Positions 55,060 to 64,000 of a stretch of DNA of 64,000 bases are shown here, one piece after another. Each line of letters begins with the position of its first letter. The stretch's first letter is position 1. A program made the position numbers and the translations under genes. The stretch is from Oscheius sp. JU75 (taxonomy: Eukaryota; Nematoda; Chromadorea; Rhabditida; Rhabditidae). The notes beneath the pieces were generated by a model. That model was not told where the DNA came from. It saw nothing but the letters and a program-made list of their open reading frames with translations, and did not search any database. The stretch lies in contig JASJZC010000002.1 of NCBI GenBank assembly GCA_037178855.1, positions 1,798,001 through 1,862,000 of the forward strand, given 5' to 3'.

Positions 55060-58000
55060 TCAGGTTCGAAGGGAAGGGAAAAGATTCTTCAGGAGAGTCG
55101 GGGCAACAAAGTCGACTTTTCGGGCGGCTTCGACGGGGAGAGACTGCTGCTGTTGGGGTTCTTTCAGATTACGAAGAGCATTCAGGATGGGCTCGGCCTC
55201 GATCGTCTTCTTCGCGTCTTCGTCTAGAAATGGTACTTGTAAAAAAGTGGGCAAAGTAGCAGCATATTTTTCTGTCAAGCTGTCATGATCTGCCAACTAT
55301 CCCTGTCAAGCTTTTTCTGTCTGTCAACCTGTGAAGTAGTAACTCGTCAATGGACCTTCTGCTTTTTTTTCTTTACACTTTTGTGAGCATTTTACTGTCA
55401 ATGTCAAACTCTCCTTCTGGCTCTTCCACGCATAAATACGATGGTATGATTGCCCTCTCAAAAACTCTTTTTTAGCCAACTGCAATATGTGCTAGTTATC
55501 AGAAGATGAGTTAGAAAAACTAACCAGACAACCAGATATGGTGAACAAGATCGGCCGAATGGGTCAGCAGACCGCATTTGACTTCAGCCCTCATCAGCTG
55601 ACTGAGCAGATCTGACAGGCTCCTGACCACGTCCAGCGCCTGAATTCAAGTTTATTTATTTTTTTAATAAAAATAGCTCCTACCTTGAAGGAAAGCCTCT
55701 TCCATTTGGGCTTGGAGCAGAGGGTAAGACAGAGATGGACAAGCAGATCGACAGCCTGCGCGTAGGAATTTGCGGGCGAGGCCTTCTGCTCGATGCTTTT
55801 CGGATTGAGGAAGATCTCCTTTGGCGGATTCTGGAGCACTGGGAGATGGGCTATCACCTCGAGAACGCCGAGTTGGGAGAGGGCGTTCCAGCCGGGATCG
55901 GTGAGAGACATTCTGATCAGAACCATCTGGAAATAAAATATTTTGGTCAGAAACAAGGCCTATGAAATTTGTGATTCTGTCTCCATTTCTACGTGTAATC
56001 TCTGACCCAGACCATTTGTTACATATTGACAGTTAAAGCTTAAATGGACTGACTTGAAAGAGACTTTCTGGTGACAGGTACCGGTTCATGGACAGATTCA
56101 TTGATGAGGACTCTGTCAACTGGACAAGGAGCATAGGAAGTAGACAGATTGACAGGGATTGGATAAGATATAGAAGTTCTAAAAGCCAAAAAGTGAGGTG
56201 GACGTGTGGACAAGACATATTGACAGGACAATGACCCATGGACAACTGTAGCTTCTGTGAACAGCTGGGTTTACGGCAAAAGTCTTCCCATATCTTGCCA
56301 CCCGAAAAAAAAAACGAGAAAAGAGACTAACCAGAATGCTATTGAAGGCCCTGGCCTGAATCTGAGCCTTATGATCCCTCCTCGACAGAGCTACCCAGTC
56401 GATATCCAGCTGTGCCAGCACATCCACCAAATATCTGGGCATTCCGGACTTGGAGAAGAAGCTGGCAACTTTTTTTGAGCCATTCGAATCCTCTCGGAGC
56501 AAATCACCGAGGAAGAGTAGTGGATGAATCTGAAATTTGATTCTAGAATGTAAAAGTATGTAAGTGTCATCTGTTTGAGATGACAGATGACCTCGAAGCA
56601 CTCCCAGGGGGAGCTGTCGGGCCCCCGGAAGCCGAGAGGAGAAACACTCGTATATTAGAGAGCCAGCCGACAAGCTCTGTGACATCCCTCCTAACAACCA
56701 TAAGGGATGTGCTTATCCAATTCCCTGGCTATAAGATTTCTTGTAGGATTGAAGCATTTTTACACTAGATACAGGTTGGTTTTCCCAAGTGGTATATGGC
56801 TAGTCCACGCATCTCTAGCAGGGTCTAAACACACAAAAACGGTCTAGAAAAGTATGTATAGATTCTAGGGAGGACTTTTACCAAGTGGCGGAGTCGGTTA
56901 GAGCCCCGAATTGGTAACTAAACGTGTAGGATTTGACTTCCTCCCCCGCTCCATGAAAGACAATCTCTGTTGATTTGATTGCTTGTCTCTATCAGTCTCA
57001 AGCTCTCTCAGCTTATGGCTTACTGTTTACACTGAGGATTTAGACGCGAGTGACCCGGGTTCGATCCCGTTCACGGTCAAAATTTTTTCTAAAATACCAT
57101 TTCGTAGAGTTTTTGAAGCTGAGTAAGAATATGCAATCATTTTTGGGAGTAAAACGTGCAATTTTGAACCAGACGGCAAGGATTCGACCCCCGTGGGCTA
57201 GAAACTTTTTAAATAATTCATTTTGTAGAAAAAAAAGACATGAGAGAAGTTCCCAGGGTAGAAAATCGACAGTTTTTCAGCCTCGGTCACTTCACTCTCC
57301 TCATATCCTACATTCTCTTCATTCTCGGTTCTGGCTATCTGTTCTATCTGGCTGAATCTGTTAACTCGACAAAGTTTCGGAGGAGTTGGCACAGTCAGAT
57401 TGCCCGTGAGCGAAATGCGTCAGTTTTCAACCTAGATCTCTAACTTTTCCCCAGCTTCATCCGAAGCCAAATCCTCCCGGAAATCTTCAACAACACCAAG
57501 CTCCTACTCTACATTCATGACCAGAAGAGTCAGTACCTGGCCCAGATCCTCAATCACCGTCTGACTTCCTACGAAAGCATGGTCAAGCTGCGTCCCCCGA
57601 TGCCTCCTCTGGCAGTGAATTTGATCAATTCCGTCATTTTTGTGGGTCTAGATTACGGATTTTTTTTACCTGGATTAAGGCCTTTTCGACGGTCACTACC
57701 ATAGGGTACGGGTATATTTACCCCGTCACGGAAAGAGGCAGGATTCTGTCTGTTGTCATCAGCATAGTTGGCATACCATTTACCATGATCGTCATTAAGG
57801 ATCTGTCCTACCTAATCGCGAAGCTTATGAACTTTCCGTGCATAGTTTTAGGTGATTCTTTTATTAAAAAAATCACCATAAAAAATTCCAGAAAAGATCT
57901 GGGCAGTCTTCCGATTCTGCACTATCAGACCGGTGGACGAGTATGAGCTCGAGAGAAAATTGCAAGGAGAAAAACGGTTCACTGAGGACTACAGACTACA

Positions 58001-61000
58001 TGACGCTGAGAGATTACTCGCAATTCCTGTTACGATAGCCGTCTTTTCGATAATTGGATGGATTACCGTGGGATGCTTTATGTTGCGGTACATGACACCG
58101 AGCCTATCCTATTCTATGGCCTTCTACTTTGTGTTTAACTCGCTGACGACGATTGGGACGACGGATGTCGAGCCGCAGGGTGAGTATGAGTCAAGCGACT
58201 AGTAGAGACAAAGTTGTCTAATATTCCCAACGCGTACCGTGCTCTTTACAGTAAGTCGTTTCTGTGACTTTGAACCGGCTAGCCGCTCCGGTCAAAAAAT
58301 GAACCGGATCTTACTGACAATAAGTAAGGATCACAAGTGTGCTGCTGAGGAATTAGGGAAGAGAACGATGAGGATTTATAGAGACAAACTAGGACGAAAG
58401 ATACCGAGATCGACCTCAACATATGATATAATTAGGTGTCTTTTTGTGACACTATAAGTAAGTTTCTTTTCTGCATTCACATTCAAGGATTCTATATGCT
58501 TTTGGCATAAAAATACGATCTTTTCCAGACGATCCCCTACTCCTTACCCTCATGTTCATTTACATTTTGATCGGCTTGACACTTGTCTCTCTGTTCATCA
58601 ACCTCCTTCACACCAAACTCTCTCGAGCCTACTGGCTTCCCGGGAGGATGTATGCCCCGTTACGGTAGGTTTAGGATCAATTTTTTTAAAAATATTTTCA
58701 GTGGAAACTACCGTAATCAACTAGCCAGCGTCGATAACTTCCACGAGGCTACCATGGACGATTATCCCTTCAACCACTTTACAACACTAGGAATCTTGCA
58801 TACCGATGACAAGAGGGAGCTACTGGCAGTCTCGAGGAAAGACCATGCCGCTGTTGAGGCCCAGACACAGACAGTTGAGACGGTACGGGAGGGAAATTGA
58901 AAGTTTTTGATCGTTATTTTTTAGTGTAAGATGGACAGGACAGTCTCTCCTAGTGCCAGTCTGGTCAGACTACCGTATTCAAAGAAGAGCCAGGATAACG
59001 TCTCGGATTTGATCATAGAAACTTATGGGAAGCCTCTGGCTCGCATAATATGAAGAAATGTCTGATTTTTGACTGATTCTGACCTGTTTTTGGCCTATTT
59101 TTTTATCCGCTCTTTGAGGATAAAAAAATCTTATCTTAAAAATCACTTTAAAAAAAAAAGTCGCTCCCCAGCTGCAAAAACGTTGTTTCCGAGTTTTTGA
59201 CCCCTTTCTGCCAAAAATCTTTAAAAATAGACCCACCTTGAGATCGAGAGTCATATCCGAGGCATCCGTGACGATTCGCTGGTTCAGATCATGCGCCAGA
59301 CGGTCTACGGCCGTCAGAATGACATCTTCTCGGTCGACTGTGACCGTCTCCTCGAGCCAGTCTGACGAGGGCACCGCTTCCGCTGCTTTTTCGGCCGGAC
59401 TGCAGGTCTTCAGACAGAGACGGGCGCTCTCGTAGAGGGCAACCTTGCTCTGGAAGGGCCTGTCCAGAGGGAGGACCATCAGTTCCAGCAGGGGGACGAG
59501 AATTCTGCCTATCATGGCGCGCAGATCGGATTCCTGGAATATTTTAACTTGCTTTTCAGATGAAGCTTGAACTCTTGTAAAAGCCGCAACAGAATCTATT
59601 GAACTAAAGTCCGGCCCCCGACTCATCCCAATTAAGGGTACTATTCTCCTCGAAATTTGCACGAAGTAAAAGTGTTCTTAGAAAAAGTTAGACGACTTTG
59701 GAAAATTCGCGTCCCCGTTACAAAGGCCGGACCCATATAGGCTAAAACCCATGCACTTTTTAGAAAAAAAAATATCGTAATGCACACTTCCCCAGCTAGC
59801 CACATGTCCTACGAAAGACTAAAGGCTTTTTGGACCTCTTCAGCTACCTTTACAGTATCTTTTTTCCTAGTGAAAAATAAGTCTAGAACCCACATCAGTA
59901 TGCTGCTCCTTCACGATCAGACTGATCGTCTTGACTAGGCGTTGAAGAGTCGTACTCAGCGGCAGAGCAGTCTTATCCGTGCTTGTGCTCGTGAATTCGA
60001 TGACGGAGAAGGCCGCATCGCAGAGAAGATCCAGCTGGGCCTCGAGCGAGAAGAACGGAACCGGGGAGAAGAGGGCTATGACGTTCAGCAGGGCCGTACA
60101 ACCGCTGACCAGCGAGTCGATGGCGCCCCGGAGAAGGAGATTGCTGTTCAGATCCGTGAAATACTCCAGCACTTTCATCATTTCCTGAATTTTGTAGTTT
60201 TTCATAGATTTGGGACAAAAAAGCACCTTTTCGACGATGATGACGATAGCGTTCTCATTCTGCGTGGACATGATTTCCCTTTTGAGCAGATCGTGCAAGT
60301 TCTTGATGTCGTATTGGGGTGTGCCGAAGGAAGTCGTCGATTTGCAGTTTTCGGATATCTAAAAGCGTTGTTTAAAACTTCGCCAACGATTGGAAGTATT
60401 GATCTATCCTGAACGGCAATCACAGTATAACATTGAGAGGTACAGGTCGAAAAAAAGCCTGTCTGTTACGATAGTTCGACTGAGAGTTTTGAAAGAGAGT
60501 GGGTATAACAGAGACAGAGCTATAGAGATGTACCGGACACTTTGCCACGATGAAAAAGGCACCTGTTTAGATAGACAATGGGTCGGAAATGGGGACAGAA
60601 GAAAAGAGATGAGACTAAGAATGCTCACATTGACAGAGACAGCCTGTCAGGTTGAGAGAGTTAGGGAGGAAGTTGAAGTACGATTTTACATATCCCGAAC
60701 ATGTGTTTCTACCCAAGATAAGAAAGGACTAACCAATTGAAGCTTGTGCGAGTTGAAGTGATCCAGCACGACCAATTCGACCTCAGTGGCTCCGAGACTC
60801 TTGTTACTGTGTAGACAGCTAAAAACAGTTCATAAAACTAGCCAGGTCAAAAATATGCAAACCTGAACAAGATGTTCGAATTTCCCTCGTCTCCTTCCAT
60901 CTCAATGGCCTCAAAGAGCTTCGAATAGAGTCGCTTGGGGGTCTCGATATGGCCGCTCTTCAACAGCGTCGATATTTCAATGGCAGCCAGATGCAGAATC

Positions 61001-62659
61001 GAGCCCACGATCATTCGGCTCAGTGAGTAGTGGGTCGGCGTTTCTTCGACGTCGAACTAGGAATTTTCTTGTGCAAAAAAGAGTATCGAACTGACCTGAT
61101 TCATGCAGTGCAGAGGATTGCCGGACTCGATGATTTTGACGACAAAGTTGGTACATCGCAGGTGCCGAAGAACAGCTACCGAGTGGGCACAGTCGACAGA
61201 CGTTAGACGTTTCTGAAAATGGATTATTTTGGATTTTTGTTCAGCTGGTTGGACTAATGAACTCAAGTTTCGGACACGTTATTCACAACTTTAGCTCGTG
61301 CAAATAGCATAAAATGTACTGAAATGAACGTACCAGAAGTCGGAAAGCCGGCTCGACGAGCGCCGAGAAGGGGGCTGACAGTGGATCCTCTAGACTGAAC
61401 TGCTCCAAGACCTCGACAATGTTATGGAAGCCGGTTCGTCGCGCCGCATTAGGAAAGAGCTGTCCCTGAGCATTTTGCTGGAATCCCAATAGAAGGAAGC
61501 AGATGTTCGTCGTCGAGGGATCCGTGTCGACGGCATCGCAGAAGATCTCGAGCAGAATACGAGTCGTCTCTCCGCGACAGCGAATCGGGTCCGTGGCGTC
61601 AGCATCCGACTTGATGATATCGTCAATCGTGTAGTCGACCTTGCCAAAGTCCAGGACCTTCGAGACGGCCGACATCGGCATACCGCTGGAGCCATTTCTC
61701 GTGCGCAGCTTCAGCAGCTCCGTGATTGTCTGAAATTTGGTTTTTTGAAAGGGGGAAAAGCATGGTCTTGGTCCCCGCAACTCAAAAATTTTTGTTCAGC
61801 AAGACCAACGATGATGTAATTGGGACAAAAATTGAGATAATTTGGACCTAAAAACATCAAAAACCACTGATAAATCTTGGGAATATCGAACGATTCTAAC
61901 GAATGACGGAGGATTACTGTAAGTATCTGACATTTGCCGCATGTTAGCGTCAGGATTCTGGTTTCAAGCAAAAGAGCAACTTTCTTGAGGAATTGCCTTA
62001 CTTTTGTGCATTCCTTTTACTGTCAAACACATGAGTTCGATCAATTTTCAGGCTTAAAGGGAAAAAAAGACACCAACCTTTTGAAGAGATGGCTTAACAG
62101 CACATAGTTCTCGGAGTATATTAGCGGCAAAGTAGGCATGATGGGGCAGCTCGTTGACCTGATCCAGATAGAGGAAGAGCACGTCGAGCATGCATTCATT
62201 GTTCCTCAGAGCGGTCAAGAGCATCGACTGTATATTGGCCACGATGATGTCCGAGTTGGCGGCGCGGACTGCGGTGCGGAGCTGGGAATGGCGCGAAATG
62301 GCTACTAAAATTAAAATTTGTGAAAAACTGAACAGAGAACTTACGAGAAAGAAGGCGGAGAGCGGAAAAGGCCGTCTTCTGGGAGAGTCGAATGGTTGCT
62401 CCGGCTGCCGGATTGACGTAACCATCGCAGTCTTCGAGCAGAATAGAGCAGATCTGGAAACTCATTATTCCTCTTCCCATCAAATCTTCAAAGTAAAAGT
62501 AAACAGAAAGGTACTCACAGCTCTGAAGACGGGAGTATCGTTGAGAAGTTGAACCAGCAGCTGAACATGATGATCCTTCTGCAAGACGGCTCGGGCGTCG
62601 GTGTATCCATGTCGAACCAGCGCATAAACGGCGTTCAGGGCATTATCGGCGATGTCCCA
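55060..62659 (-). CDS. npp-3: Nucleoporin Nup205 (Nup192 family), C-terminal half; 5' exons outside the window
   Basis: Fourteen phase-consistent exons: 62659-62519, 62453-62345, 62304-62078, 61729-61334, 61212-61096, 61056-60863, 60818-60734, 60358-60227, 60184-59894, 59533-59237, 56529-56332, 55926-55684, 55639-55525 and 55223-55060 (TGA), 902 residues. It is an all-helical scaffold-type protein. Anchor matches to human NUP205 include RGETTRILLEIFCD with ICFLLLGFQQ (human IHILNLLITSL.. YLLGFELKKPV), FFSKSGMPRYLVDVLAQL (human LSNSGYLKVLVDSLVED) and DPGWNALSQLGVLEVIAHLP (human QGALELLRSGVIVRLAQC). Nup205 is an inner-ring scaffold of the nuclear pore. No in-frame ATG opens the first exon and roughly the first 700 residues of the family are missing, so upstream exons must lie beyond 62659. 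The C terminus is a few hundred residues shorter than in human. The symbol is by similarity to C. elegans. Confidence 0.85.
57009..57080 (+). repeat. tRNA-like element upstream of the K2P gene
   Basis: CTTATGGCTTACTGTTTACA followed by an intact T-arm, GACCCGGGTTCGATCCCGTT. The 5' half is poorly conserved. A similar weak D-arm-like block (TGGCGGAGTCGGTTAGAG) occurs at 56883-56900. Confidence 0.4.
57240..59053 (+). CDS. Two-pore-domain (TWIK-type) potassium channel, nested in Nup205
   Basis: Seven phase-consistent exons: 57240-57418, 57455-57641, 57680-57851, 57892-58179, 58529-58664, 58702-58882 and 58925-59053 (TGA), 423 residues; three introns are 36-40 nt. Order: TM1 (FTLLISYILFILGSGYLF), a long extracellular cap with an NNT glycosylation site, pore 1 (STVTTIGYGYIYPVT, canonical GYG), TM2 (ILSVVISIVGIPFTMIVI), a cytosolic linker (DEYELERKLQGEKRF), TM3 (LLAIPVTIAVFSIIGWITVG), pore 2 (FVFNSLTTIGTTDVEP), TM4 (LLTLMFIYILIGLTLVSLFI) and a cytosolic tail. 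The 4TM/2P plan is that of K2P leak channels, which set membrane potential. Pore 2 has TIGTTD where TIGFGD or TIGYGD is expected, so the second filter glycine is lost. The gene lies wholly within the Nup205 intron 56530-59236 on the opposite strand. Confidence 0.92.
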
Positions 62660-62865
62660 CTGGAAAGTGATCAACTTTTTTTCTTTTCCAGTCCCTCAAA
62701 AATGAAAAAATCTCGAAAGTCAGTGTCTTATCAGTCTGCCACCGAAGTGATAACCCCGCTCCAGACATTTGCCACTCCCACGCCTCTTTTCAAATTCGCC
62801 GAGTGGCGCTCAAGTACTGGTCCTTTATTCTCTCCCTCGCAACGTTTTGCTCCCTTTTTTTTCAG

Positions 62866-63722
62866 ATGTCAGGCCAGGATTTTGTGGTCGATATTGACAT
62901 TGGGCCGGGGGACAAGGCATGGAAGCAGTTTAGGGAGATTGTGGAGAGCGAGGGATGGAAATCGGATGACCATTCGGTCATGGAATTGACGCCTATTCTG
63001 GCATCGACTAGATCTGTTGTGGCCAAGGATAAGGGTAGGGTTTAAAGCATCAAAATAGTCAAAAATCAAGATTTTTTGAAAGGAATTCTGTTAGAAATTA
63101 ACGGACAGTTCCAGTTCCAAAAGTAGGTGAAAAATTATTGCGTTGCCCAGAAAAACATAGATTCAAGATTTTGAAATTTTTTCATAAAAAAAGGTAAGGG
63201 TCACTGAGTATCGTAAAAGCTCTAATAGACCATTTTGGATTTCCCATTTCCAGACGGTAACTTTCTGGGCTGCGTCGTCTGGAACGAGTATGACAACATT
63301 GCCTTCATTGGCTTCTATCTGCTTAGGGAAGAGCTACGCGGAAAGGGGATAGGTTCCGTCGTCTGGAAGCGAGCCATTGAGAAAATGCCCAAAGACTATA
63401 CTATCGGACTTCGAGCAGGTAAAAAGCCTTCTAGAGTTCCCAAAAACCGCAGATTTAAGTTCCGGAAAAGACAGAAATGTACAGATCTGGAAACACTCCT
63501 GTCATGGGGCCTACTTTGAACGAGTTCAATGTACCCTGGAGGCAGATTCTGGATATTTGCAAGGGTCATTTGAGCGTGAGTTTTATGGCTTATAACAGTT
63601 AAAAAATAGTTTCAGAACAAGGAAGTCAGGGCGATTAGAGATTTGTCTTCTGAAGAATTTAATAGCTTTTTGGATTTTGACAAGAAAGTGACGGGGAAGG
63701 ATCGATCAGACTTTTTGAGGCG
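62866..63722 (+). CDS. GNAT-family acetyltransferase, DUF1248 type (partial, continues past the window)
   Basis: Four phase-consistent exons: 62866-63034, 63254-63418, 63475-63575 and 63616-63722, the last ending in a GTGAG donor, so the gene continues beyond 64000. The ATG directly abuts a TTTTTTTCAG acceptor, suggesting SL trans-splicing or an upstream leader exon (a second acceptor-like TTTTTCTTTTCCAG lies at 62676-62690). GNFLGCVVWNEYDNIAFIGF and YLLREELRGKGIGSVVWKRA form the central strands and motif A of GNAT proteins, with RGKGIG as the R/QxxGxG/A acetyl-CoA pyrophosphate loop. PKDYTIGLRAG and MYRSGNTPVMGPT follow as in nematode DUF1248 proteins. The substrate is unknown. The gene is divergent to, and probably nested in, the Nup205 gene. 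Confidence 0.8.
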
Positions 63723-64000
63723 GTGAGTCAAACAACACCAGATTTGCAAATAAGGAGACTGCGATCGAGCAAGAATTGTGTAGGAAGTTTCTTGTAGTCA
63801 TCGAAATATAATGATTTACTCTATCGAAATGGCAGAAAACATTTGAAAACTACCATTTTGGAGTCATTGTTGAACAAATAGATCACATGAGGTGAAATGA
63901 GAATCTCAGAGGACAGATGCAGTAAACGTGATGGAAAAAATTACTTCAATTGGTCAGAACATGTTAGGCCTATTTTTGCAGAACTATCCTGAGAACACAT
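63723..64000. other. Intron of the GNAT gene, to the window end
   Basis: No open frame of note on either strand, and no minus-strand Nup205-like coding sequence is visible. Confidence 0.4.

Noticed and set aside
1-64000. CRISPR arrays, bacterial operons, riboswitches, prophage or integrated viral genes.
   Set aside because: The sequence is eukaryotic with spliced genes. No direct-repeat/spacer array and no viral structural or replication motif was seen.

Overview
The window is nuclear DNA of a nematode. The evidence is a cuticle collagen with the nematode N-terminal cuticle-collagen domain, a secreted SXP/RAL-2 (DUF148) protein, a DUF1248-type GNAT acetyltransferase, and compact spliced genes whose smallest introns are only 35-40 nt. 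GC is moderate. I cannot name the species. All gene models were assembled by eye from splice sites and reading frames, and most were checked for phase from exon to exon.

Layout. 1-246 is the 3' end of a RING-finger gene. 1156-4978 holds two minus-strand genes 79 nt apart: an uncharacterised multi-exon gene and a non-RD protein kinase, possibly an operon. 5.5-7.9 kb is a repeat graveyard: a LINE reverse-transcriptase relic, a mariner rearranged into a foldback, a copied glycosyltransferase exon and a casein-kinase-like relic. 7.9-9.2 kb is a minus-strand beta-propeller-like gene. 9.5-11.2 kb is a nucleotide-diphospho-sugar transferase. 11.2-15.7 kb is gene-poor.

15.7-38.3 kb is dominated by an SLC4A11-like bicarbonate/borate-family transporter. 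Its conserved half is encoded at 31.7-38.3 kb, preceded by large exons for a long Ser/Arg/Pro-rich extension. One intron contains, on the opposite strand, a complete cuticle collagen gene and a tRNA-Phe gene. Then come an SXP/RAL-2 secreted protein (39.3-40.0 kb, minus), a second identical tRNA-Phe (40.6 kb), a 123-residue coiled-coil protein (41.7-42.6 kb, minus) and a peptide-type GPCR (46.0-50.6 kb, plus).

51.9-54.8 kb is a MIER-like ELM2/SANT corepressor (minus). 55.1-62.7 kb is the C-terminal half of nucleoporin Nup205 (minus). A two-pore potassium channel (57.2-59.1 kb, plus) lies inside one Nup205 intron, and a GNAT gene (62.9 kb to the window end, plus) probably lies inside another. 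Opposite-strand nesting is therefore a repeated theme.

Repeats fill introns and intergenic DNA: TCTCTGTCTC-type simple repeats in both orientations, decayed tRNA-like elements (several resembling tRNA-Arg), a small dispersed hairpin, degenerate tandem arrays and one foldback element. Most striking are the channel's second pore, which reads TIGTTD instead of TIGFGD/TIGYGD, the Ser-rich extension on the SLC4A11-like protein, and the mariner foldback whose arms include host flank.
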